Position numbers and translations under genes: made by a program
Notes under the pieces: model-generated
What the model was told of the DNA's origin: nothing
What the model saw: the letters and a program-made list of their open reading frames with translations, nothing else
The model's database searches: none
Assembly: GCA_046727955.1 (NCBI GenBank)
Contig: JBKPDO010000127.1
Coordinates: forward strand, 1-64,000
Direction of reading: 5' to 3'
Length of the DNA: 64,000 nucleotides
From: DASVXQ01 sp046727955
GTDB taxonomy: Bacteria; Actinomycetota; CALGFH01
Shown: positions 57,810 to 64,000 of the stretch, piece after piece
Position numbering within the stretch: the stretch's first letter is position 1
How the letters are laid out: each line of letters starts with the position of its first letter

Positions 57810-60674
57810 CTACGAGCCGACCAGCTCGGCCTCTGGCAGGCGCCGCTCCAGGTCGCCGATGCCCAGTCGGGAGAGCAGACGGATCGGCGGGCTGTAGGCG
57901 CGGCCCGGGTCGCGCGGCAGGAACGCGAGCTGGAGGTCGCACCAGGAGAGCCTGAGCGATTCGGCGTTGGTGGGCGTGGCCAGCACGAACTGGACCCGCC
58001 CGCCGAGCGCGTGCATCAGCGCGGCGACGTGGTCGATGTTGGTCGAGTCCAGGTGGGCGATGTGCTCGTCCATGATCAGCAGGTCGGCCGCGTCGGCGGC
58101 GCCCATGGTCGCCAGCAGCAGCACGATCGCGATGGTGGCCCGCTGCCCGCCCGAGTGGGCGGCGTCGCGGTAGGAGCGCAGCCGCTCGCCCGCGCGCTGG
58201 GCCACCAGCACGTCCACGCCGTAGTCGTCCGGCCGCTCGCCAGGGATCAGCAGCAGCTCGCCCTTCCAGCCAGCCATGTCGCAGATGCGGCCGAACTCGA
58301 CGGTGATGCGGCCCACCACCTCGTGGACCAGGTCGTCGAAGCGCTGCCTGGAGTCGGTCCCGCGGTGCTCCTGCAGCTCCAGGTCGATGCGGCGCTCCTC
58401 GGTCGCCCGCACCGTCTCCTCCACCACCACCGCCTGCGTGTCGCGCGCAGCGAGGATCCCGCGGTCACGTACTCCCGCCGGGAAGCGCTTGGCGTCGGCC
58501 AACTGACCGGTGAGCCACTGGACGTCGCGCAGCAGCGACTCGGTTCCTGGCAGGTCGCCGGCCTCCAGCACCGCCTGCTGCTCCGGCGTCAGCCGGCGCG
58601 ACTGCAGCTCGTCCTCGAGCTGGACCACCCTGGCGTCCAGCTCCGCCAGCTCCGGCAGCTCCCTGGCGAGGCGGCCCTCCACCTCGGCCTGCATGTTCCT
58701 GGCCATGGCGAGCTCGGTGCCGCCCGCGCCGCGCTGCTCGTCGAGCTCGCGCAGCTCGGCGGCGAGCCGAGCCTCACGCTCAGCGAGCTGCGGCCGGCCG
58801 GCGCTGCTCTCCTCGAGCTCCCGCTCTGCCCGCCGCACGCTGGCATACCGGTCGCCCTGCTCGCGCGCGGCCTCCAGCGACTTCAGCGCCATGTGCCAGC
58901 CGGCGCGCAGCTCCGGGATCCTGGCGTCGAGCTGGCTCGCCTCCTCGGTCAGGCTGGCGATCTCCGTGTGGACCCCGGCCAGGTGCCGCTCGCGCGCGGC
59001 GAGCCCGAGCACCGGCCGCTCGGGCGCCTCCAGGCGCGCCGTCGCGGCCGAGTAGCGCATGCCGTCGGCGGTGACCGCGGTGTGGCCCCGGCTCGCCAGG
59101 CCGTGGGCCTGGGCGGCGTCGAGCGCGGGCAGCGCGTCCGACCGCTCCAGCAGCAGGCCCAGCTCACTGGGGCCGAGCACCCTGGCCAGGGCTCCGGCCG
59201 GGTCGCCGGCACCGGCGCGCACTATCGGCCAGCGGTAGCCGCTCTCGGCCGCGAGCATGGTCGCCTCGCGGAACGCCTCGAACGGCACTGCCAGACCCCA
59301 GAGCGCATCGCCCAGCGCGGCCTCCGCGCGGCTCCCGGTGCCGTCGGCCTCGTCCATCAGCTCCAGCGACTCCGCCACCAGGGTGGTGTAGATGCCGTGC
59401 TCAGCCAGGCGCGCCCGGAAGGCCTCCACCTCCGGTGGGGCGAGCACACGGCCGCTCTCGAGGGTGGCGACCTCGGCTTGGCGCTTGGCCAGCAGGGCGG
59501 CGACCTCACGGCGCTGTGCCAGCGCACTCTGCAGCATCGACTCGGCCGCGCCGATCTCCACCTCAGCCTGCTCAGGGGAGCGCTCGCCGGTCAGGCGCTC
59601 CAGGCTCACGGTCTCGGCCCTGGCCTCGTCGAGCCGCGCCTCCAGCACGGCGATGCTGGCGTCGAGCCGCTGGCGCTCCGCACCCGCCTCGGTCAGCCGC
59701 GTCAGCAGCGCGTCGGCCTCCTCGCTTAGGCCGCGGACCCTGGCCTCCAGCACCGGTACCTCTTCCGAGAGGCCGCCGAGCATGCCCTGGTCGGCACCGA
59801 TCTCCCTGCGCCTGGCCTCGCGCGTGGCGCGGGCCTGCTCGAGTCTGGCCCGCAGGTCGCGGTAGGCGGCGGCGGGGCGGGCCAGCTCCTCGAGCACGGT
59901 GAGCCGGTCGCGCAGCCCTGCCCACTCGAGATAGCGGGCGGCCCTGGTCTGCAGCTCGACGAGCTTCTCCTGCTCGGCCCGGTCCTGCTCGATGGCGGCG
60001 ACATAGGCCGCGCGGGCACGCTCGGTGCTCTCGCGCCCGGCATGCACCGCCTCGAGCACCGCCCCCTCGCCGGTCAGCTCGAGGAGATTCCTGAGCAGTC
60101 CCTGCGGGCGCTCCTCGACGATCCGGTCGATGGCCCCCTGGGGGATCGCCAGCACCTCCCGCAGCGCTCGAGTCACACCGACACGCTCGAGCAGCTCGTC
60201 GTACCGGCGCGGGCCGACCCACTCGTCCTCGGGGTTGGCGTCCATGAAGGCGGCCAGGTCCTCCTCGAGCGGCCGCTCGAGGCCCCAGCGCACCCGCCCG
60301 GGCAGCATCCGATAGCGGCGACCACGCTTGGTGACCAGGCAGACGACGCTGACGTGGTCGGTCTCGCCGCCGCCGGGCACCGGAGCGAACATGCGCTCGC
60401 CGCGATCGTGTAGGACGGGGTTGGCGAAGGTCGCGCGCAGCAGTGCCCGGTCGGCGGGGACGCCGCCCGGCCCACCGTCGAAGATGTACTTCGCTGAGCT
60501 GCGCCCGGGGGCGAAGCTGGTGATGCCGAGAAGGACCTTGATGCCGTCCAGGAAGCAGGTCTTCCCGGAGCCGTTTGGCCCGGTGGCCACGTTGATCCCA
60601 TCGGTGAGCAGCGGCACCGGATCAGGCCGCAGCGACCCCCAATGAATGAACTGAACCTCTTCAATCCGTGGCAT
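57810..60674 (-). CDS. SMC-like ATPase (MksB/JetC-like)
   Basis: A 954-aa SMC-family protein. N-terminal head: 'HWGSLRPDPVPLL' and Walker A G-P-N-G-S-G-K-T (32-39). A coiled coil (about 240-420) follows, then a hinge-like globular region (about 430-580, including 'AEAALGDALWGLAVPF'), a second coil (about 590-790) and the C-terminal head with signature S-G-G-Q (from 841) and Walker B 'LLIMDEH' (about 876-882). It would form a DNA-loading ring with the two upstream gene products. GGAGG precedes the ATG. Shorter than housekeeping SMC (about 1150-1200). Confidence 0.85.
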   Translation of the reverse strand: MPRIEEVQFIHWGSLRPDPVPLLTDGINVATGPNGSGKTCFLDGIKVLLGITSFAPGRSSAKYIFDGGPGGVPADRALLRATFANPVLHDRGERMFAPVPGGGETDHVSVVCLVTKRGRRYRMLPGRVRWGLERPLEEDLAAFMDANPEDEWVGPRRYDELLERVGVTRALREVLAIPQGAIDRIVEERPQGLLRNLLELTGEGAVLEAVHAGRESTERARAAYVAAIEQDRAEQEKLVELQTRAARYLEWAGLRDRLTVLEELARPAAAYRDLRARLEQARATREARRREIGADQGMLGGLSEEVPVLEARVRGLSEEADALLTRLTEAGAERQRLDASIAVLEARLDEARAETVSLERLTGERSPEQAEVEIGAAESMLQSALAQRREVAALLAKRQAEVATLESGRVLAPPEVEAFRARLAEHGIYTTLVAESLELMDEADGTGSRAEAALGDALWGLAVPFEAFREATMLAAESGYRWPIVRAGAGDPAGALARVLGPSELGLLLERSDALPALDAAQAHGLASRGHTAVTADGMRYSAATARLEAPERPVLGLAARERHLAGVHTEIASLTEEASQLDARIPELRAGWHMALKSLEAAREQGDRYASVRRAERELEESSAGRPQLAEREARLAAELRELDEQRGAGGTELAMARNMQAEVEGRLARELPELAELDARVVQLEDELQSRRLTPEQQAVLEAGDLPGTESLLRDVQWLTGQLADAKRFPAGVRDRGILAARDTQAVVVEETVRATEERRIDLELQEHRGTDSRQRFDDLVHEVVGRITVEFGRICDMAGWKGELLLIPGERPDDYGVDVLVAQRAGERLRSYRDAAHSGGQRATIAIVLLLATMGAADAADLLIMDEHIAHLDSTNIDHVAALMHALGGRVQFVLATPTNAESLRLSWCDLQLAFLPRDPGRAYSPPIRLLSRLGIGDLERRLPEAELVGS

Positions 60675-60710
60675 GGGAAGCCTCCGGTGCGGGGATCTGG
60701 GTTGCCGCGG

Positions 60711-61394
60711 TCATCGTTCCATGTGGGGGGAGCTCGCTCCCCCCACGGCCCCCCAAGACCCGGCCCCCTTGCCACTCGGCTCATCGGACCACTCGGGGTT
60801 GGGGGCAGCGGGCCGCTCGGGGCCAGTCGTCTCGGCCCGGATCTCGGCTGCGCGGCCGCGCAGGTGGGTCAGGCGCTGGTTGCGTGCCAGCAGCTCCCTC
60901 GCCTGGTCGCTGGCGGCCTCGTCGTCGAAAGTCTCCAGGAGGGGTCCGGCGAAGAGCTGCCCCTCGTGCAGGGTGAGGTAGCCGGCCTGGCAGAGGCGCT
61001 CGAGCGTGCTGGGCAGGTCGTCGCCGCCGAGCCTGCCGCCGAGCATGGTCCCGAGGTCGTCGGGGTCGAGCCAGGGCGTGTCGCCACCGTCGGCCGTTCC
61101 CCCCTGCCGCGCCTTCTCGGTCGGCAGGAAGCGCAGGTGCAGCCAGCAGGCGGCGAGCGTGGTCAGCTCGGCTGGGCCGAGGTCCACCACGGGGGCGTGC
61201 TCCTCCAGACGGGGCATGGGACCGGCCAGAGTCGCCACCCAGCGGTCCGATCCCGGAGCGTAGGACAGCTCACAGCCGGCCTCGGCCAGCCTGCGGCGCA
61301 CGTCGGCGTGGATCTCTTCGTCGCTCAGCTCGGGGACCTCGGCGGCCGGGACCGAGCCGGCCAGCAGGACCCGGCAGAGCTCGAGCGTGTTCAC
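60711..61394 (-). CDS. putative KITE/MksE-like subunit of the SMC operon
   Basis: A 227-aa protein starting at GTG 61394, overlapping the upstream gene stop (GTGA). It has two likely winged-helix segments, an N-terminal one with 'SDEEIHADVRRRLAEAGCEL' and a C-terminal one with 'LPSTLERLCQAGYLTLHEGQ', as in KITE subunits (MukE, MksE, ScpB). The position between the putative kleisin and SMC genes supports this. The last 15 or so residues ('GAVGGASSPHMER') are translated from a dispersed palindromic repeat. Assignment rests on layout, not on a recognised family motif. Confidence 0.6.
   Translation of the reverse strand: MNTLELCRVLLAGSVPAAEVPELSDEEIHADVRRRLAEAGCELSYAPGSDRWVATLAGPMPRLEEHAPVVDLGPAELTTLAACWLHLRFLPTEKARQGGTADGGDTPWLDPDDLGTMLGGRLGGDDLPSTLERLCQAGYLTLHEGQLFAGPLLETFDDEAASDQARELLARNQRLTHLRGRAAEIRAETTGPERPAAPNPEWSDEPSGKGAGSWGAVGGASSPHMER
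60720..60772 (-). repeat. dispersed palindromic repeat inside the 3' end of a gene
   Basis: GTGGGGGGAG-CTCG-CTCCCCCCAC followed by GGCCCCCCAAGACCCGG, the exact reverse complement of the 4.2-kb copy. It lies within the KITE-like gene and supplies its C-terminal residues and stop context. Confidence 0.88.
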
Positions 61395-62743
61395 TGGTCG
61401 GGCTCCTCGGGTTTCTCGGGTTCCTGGGGTTCCTGGGGTTCCTCGGCGTCGGCTGAGGTCTCGGCGATCGGCTTGCGTACCTCGGTGCGGGTCGTCACCG
61501 CCACCTCGTCGTGGCCGACCAGCTCCAGCCGCGGGCGCGGGTCGAGATCGGCGCCCAGGCTCGAATCGCCGAACGGGCCCCAGCGGGACCAGGCCTCGAC
61601 GGCAGCGGCCATGCGCGCCGACGCCTCGGACCAGGTGCCGCCGACGACCCATTTGTCGAGCGTGGCGTCGCCCAGGCTGGCCAGCCAGGTGAGCGCCTTG
61701 GCGGCCAGCTCGACGAAGTCGGGGACCACGTCGATCGGCTCGACCCGGAGCCCTCGCGGCTCCGGGAGGCGGGCATGGTCAGGGTCGGGCCGCTCGAGCC
61801 AGGCTCGCAGCGCGGCCAGCGCCTCGCCGCAGTCCGGGCCGGCGGTGCCAATCCCGGCGGGCCGGGGGAGCCTGGGCTCGATCATCCTGCGGAGCGAGCC
61901 GGTGTCGACGGAGGCGATCAGCATGCGCAGCTCGGCCTCGCCCACGGCGAGACTGCCTGGGGGGAGCTCGCTTGCCGGGATGGCGAAGGTGGCCTCGACC
62001 TCCTCGGCGAGCGCCCTGACCCGGCGTGCCAGCTCCGGCGCCGGTTGCAGGGCGGCGCGGGCGTACGCGGGGACCGCGAGCCGGTCGGGCGGGTGGCGCT
62101 CGAGCAGCTCGCTGAAGTCGGCGGCGCGGATCCGAGCCAGCCAGGCGCTGGCGCGCAGCGACTGGTCGTCGCCCTCGTCGATCAGCCGCAGGAGCGTCTG
62201 GAGGTCGGCGTTGAGCACGTCCAGCGCGGCGAGCAGCGGCGCGACCGCCGGCTCGTGGTTGGTTCCCGCCGCGATCGCAAGGCTGGCCACCGCGCCAAGC
62301 ACCCGCACGATCCGCTCCGGCTCTATGCGGGGGACCGCCAGCACCGCGCTGACCGTGGCCACGAGCTGGGCTTCCTCGGAGAGCCGCCAGTTGCGGTCCT
62401 CGGCGGGGACCAGCAGCCCGTCCGTCCGCAGGTCGTCGAGCACCCTGCTGACCTCGGCCGGGTCGAGCCAGTCGAGGGCGGCCTCCGCGCCGGCCAGCGG
62501 CCAGGTAGTCGTCTCCATGGCGCTGAGCGCCCGCAGGGCGGCCGCCTTCAGGCGCTGGTAGGGCTGGCCGAGCAGGGCAGCGAAGGGACCGAGCGAGGTC
62601 ACGATGGCCTCCGACGGCAGGGCAGCATCGGCTGCCGGCCGGAGAACCTGCTCGTCCGGCGCGGATGACTGCCCATTGCTCCCGGCCGGGGCCGCCGGGG
62701 TGGGCTGGATGGCGGCCGGCTCCGGCCGCACGCGTGCCACCAT
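61391..62743 (-). CDS. putative kleisin (MksF/JetA-like) of the SMC operon
   Basis: A 450-aa protein. The N-terminal 40 residues are Pro/Ala-rich; 43-135 looks like a winged helix with surrounding helices ('EVSRVLDDLRTDGLLVPAE', 'NWRLSEEAQLVATV'), as in the N-terminal domains of MukF/MksF. A long helical middle follows, and a second small domain near 370-410 precedes an acidic E-P-Q-rich tail (431-450). Its start is next to a TAGGGT -10-like box, so the message may be leaderless. It is the first gene of the three-gene unit. Kleisin identity is inferred from layout and gene order. Confidence 0.55.
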   Translation of the reverse strand: MVARVRPEPAAIQPTPAAPAGSNGQSSAPDEQVLRPAADAALPSEAIVTSLGPFAALLGQPYQRLKAAALRALSAMETTTWPLAGAEAALDWLDPAEVSRVLDDLRTDGLLVPAEDRNWRLSEEAQLVATVSAVLAVPRIEPERIVRVLGAVASLAIAAGTNHEPAVAPLLAALDVLNADLQTLLRLIDEGDDQSLRASAWLARIRAADFSELLERHPPDRLAVPAYARAALQPAPELARRVRALAEEVEATFAIPASELPPGSLAVGEAELRMLIASVDTGSLRRMIEPRLPRPAGIGTAGPDCGEALAALRAWLERPDPDHARLPEPRGLRVEPIDVVPDFVELAAKALTWLASLGDATLDKWVVGGTWSEASARMAAAVEAWSRWGPFGDSSLGADLDPRPRLELVGHDEVAVTTRTEVRKPIAETSADAEEPQEPQEPEKPEEPDQ

Positions 62744-63136
62744 AGGCTGCAGAACCCTACACGACTCCGGCTGATCGTGAACTACGTACCTATAGGGAGT
62801 CGATGTCCGCCTGGGTGCGTAGCTTGGCCGCCGCCCCCCGGCAGCCCTTACCGGCCCTTACCGGCCCTTCGCCGGCCCCACTGCGGTTTCCCGCCGCGGT
62901 TCCTGGCCGGCCCCGCCCCGCGGGAATCGAAAGTCTCGGATAGGACTTCAAGGTGCGGAAGCCCTAGAATTTCTCTTCCGACCATGAAGATCATAGATCA
63001 GACTCTCCGACATACTCATCCGATTTCTGCTAATACTCTCCTGGCTAACCTGCCGGGCGGAATGGATAATCCAGTTACCCTGGGCACGCGGAGGGCGTTA
63101 GCCGAGCGTTAGCCCCCCGGTGCATAAGGGGGTGTC
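62744..63136. promoter_or_regulatory. long untranslated region before the Flp pilus genes
   Basis: About 390 bp without a credible gene. The part from 62960 to 63070 is markedly AT-richer; TAATACT at 63031-63037 is a good -10 candidate for the pilus operon, giving a 90-base leader with GCGTTAGCCGAGCGTTAGCC near its end (repeat of GCGTTAGCC). No known riboswitch was recognised. Confidence 0.4.
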
Positions 63137-63862
63137 GTGCAGACTTCAGACACCGTGGTGCCGGCTGGGCAGCGAGCGCCGGCTCCCGCACCGAGAGGGC
63201 CGGGGGCGCGCTCGAGGCTCTCGCTTGGCCATATGATCACGCTCCTCGCGGGGCTGCTGGCCATGCTGCTCGTCTTCAGCGTGCTACGCGAGCGGGACAC
63301 GAGCTTCCGGGTCGCGGTCGCCGGCTCTGAGATCCGTGCGGGCACCGTGGTCGGCCAGGCTTCGTTCCGGCTGGTGGACGTGCACGTCCCTGCCAGCGTC
63401 CGTGACGCGCTGGTCGACCCGGCGGCGCTGGCCGGCCTGCGAGGCTGGGTCGCCACCCGCACCATCCGGCGCGGTGAGCTGGTCAGCCGCGGCGACGTGC
63501 GGCCCCCGGCGGCGCCCTCGGCGCTGCGGGCGATGAGCATCCCGGTCGAGGCCGCGCACGCCGTCGGTGGCGCGCTTGGCGCCGGCGACCGCGTCGACGT
63601 GGTCCAGGTCGACGAGGACGGTCAGGCCCGCTACGTCGTCTCCGGCGCCGAGGTGCTCACGGTGAACCGGCCTGACACCGGTGTGATCGGAGCCGCCGCC
63701 GGCTCCTCCAGCATCACTGTGGCGGTCGACGCCCGCCAGGCGCTCAGGCTGGCGGCGGCCATCCGCGGCCAGCGCTTCGAGATCGTCCGCTCGACCGGCG
63801 CCGAGGACGGTGGCGAAGTCACCGCCGACTCCGGCGCCGCGGGTGACCAGGGGGGCCCGTGA
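63137..63862 (+). CDS. SAF-domain Flp pilus assembly protein (CpaB/RcpC-like)
   Basis: A 241-aa protein: a cytosolic tail, one membrane segment (about 34-55) and a SAF domain (about 60-125, 'VAGSEIRAGTVVGQASFRLV', 'RTIRRGELVSRGDV'). A second beta-rich domain (about 130-220, 'GGALGAGDRVDVVQV') follows. CpaB/RcpC proteins work in the periplasm or wall zone during assembly of Flp/Tad pili. GTG start with AAGGGGGTG upstream. The stop overlaps the next start (GTGA), marking the beginning of a tad operon that continues past the window. Confidence 0.85.
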   Translation: MQTSDTVVPAGQRAPAPAPRGPGARSRLSLGHMITLLAGLLAMLLVFSVLRERDTSFRVAVAGSEIRAGTVVGQASFRLVDVHVPASVRDALVDPAALAGLRGWVATRTIRRGELVSRGDVRPPAAPSALRAMSIPVEAAHAVGGALGAGDRVDVVQVDEDGQARYVVSGAEVLTVNRPDTGVIGAAAGSSSITVAVDARQALRLAAAIRGQRFEIVRSTGAEDGGEVTADSGAAGDQGGP

Positions 63863-64000
63863 ACGGACCCGTCGAGATCGCCATCGGCGTATCGCACCGG
63901 TCCTGGGCGCAGGAGCTGTTCCGCCACGTCGCCGACCACGGCGGCGCGGTCGTCCGCACCCGCGTGCTGCTCGAGGAGGACGCGCTCGAGTCCAGCTTCG
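63859..64000 (+). CDS. CpaE-like pilus protein, N-terminal fragment
   Basis: The first 47 codons of a gene cut by the window edge, GTG at 63859 overlapping the cpaB-like stop. The sequence 'VEIAIGVSHRSWAQELFRHV' looks like the receiver-like or P-loop N-terminus of CpaE/TadZ proteins that follow CpaB in Flp operons. The call depends mainly on position. Confidence 0.5.
   Translation, partial: MNGPVEIAIGVSHRSWAQELFRHVADHGGAVVRTRVLLEEDALESSF

Noticed and set aside
62777..63112. A 111-aa open frame upstream of the pilus genes
   Set aside because: Pro/Arg-rich shadow composition, no ribosome site, and it spans the AT-rich promoter region.

Overview
The window is a GC-rich (roughly 70%) stretch of an actinobacterial chromosome. 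A WhiB regulator, a large Actinobacteria/Firmicutes-type SRP RNA upstream of dnaX, frequent GTG starts, GTGA/ATGA stop-start overlaps and leaderless-looking promoters all point to Actinomycetota. Gene order resembles what I recall of Mycobacterium tuberculosis in three blocks: dnaX-ybaB-recR-lysC-asd, the CeoB/CeoC TrkA pair with an OB-fold gene and an APC transporter, and the ponA2 - Get3-like pair - whiB4 - RidA - metallo-beta-lactamase block. The genus cannot be fixed from the sequence. No rRNA genes, CRISPR array or intact insertion sequence were seen.

Layout. 0-1.7 kb: a lipoprotein, a tRNA 3'-end remnant and the SRP RNA. 1.7-9.6 kb: dnaX, ybaB, recR, lysC (with a probable internal beta-subunit start), asd, a decayed serine hydrolase, a YbaK-type deacylase, a MazG-like pyrophosphohydrolase and tRNA-Pro(CGG). 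9.8-11 kb: a ChrA-type chromate transporter. 11.1-21.6 kb: a potassium island with two TrkA pairs, KdpE, a KdpD split over three proteins and a KimA-type importer, but no KdpFABC pump. 21.6-30.4 kb: a GT2-like glycosyltransferase, BrkB-type membrane protein, metallophosphoesterase, YqeY, a PonA2-like class A PBP with a PASTA domain, and an MscS channel. 30.4-40.8 kb: a 60-bp palindromic repeat array, NfeD, a Get3/ArsA-like pair, an SPFH protein, WhiB, a 51-aa DUF4177-like protein, a PIG-L deacetylase, a DinG/XPD-type helicase, RidA and a CGNR regulator. 40.9-45.3 kb: CapA, CobS with a repeat insertion, a histidine phosphatase, DUF2017 and ClpS. 45.3-54 kb: SelB and SelA, a NUDIX hydrolase, a metallo-beta-lactamase, an AIR-synthase-fold protein, a GT4 glycosyltransferase and an F420-type oxidoreductase. 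54-57.6 kb: an AbiE toxin-antitoxin pair and a MarR-MFS efflux operon. 57.6-62.7 kb: a MITE-like element next to a three-gene SMC operon. 63.1 kb to the end: the start of a Flp/Tad pilus cluster (CpaB, partial CpaE-like).

The best candidate for an undescribed system is the three-gene operon on the minus strand at 57810-62743: a putative kleisin, a putative KITE-like subunit and an SMC ATPase. It resembles MksBEF/Wadjet but has no JetD-type nuclease in view. Next come the potassium island and its shared structured element, a chain of two 7-codon mini-ORFs joining cobS to a phosphatase gene, and a dispersed family of palindromic intergenic repeats, one copy of which has become the C-terminus of a gene.
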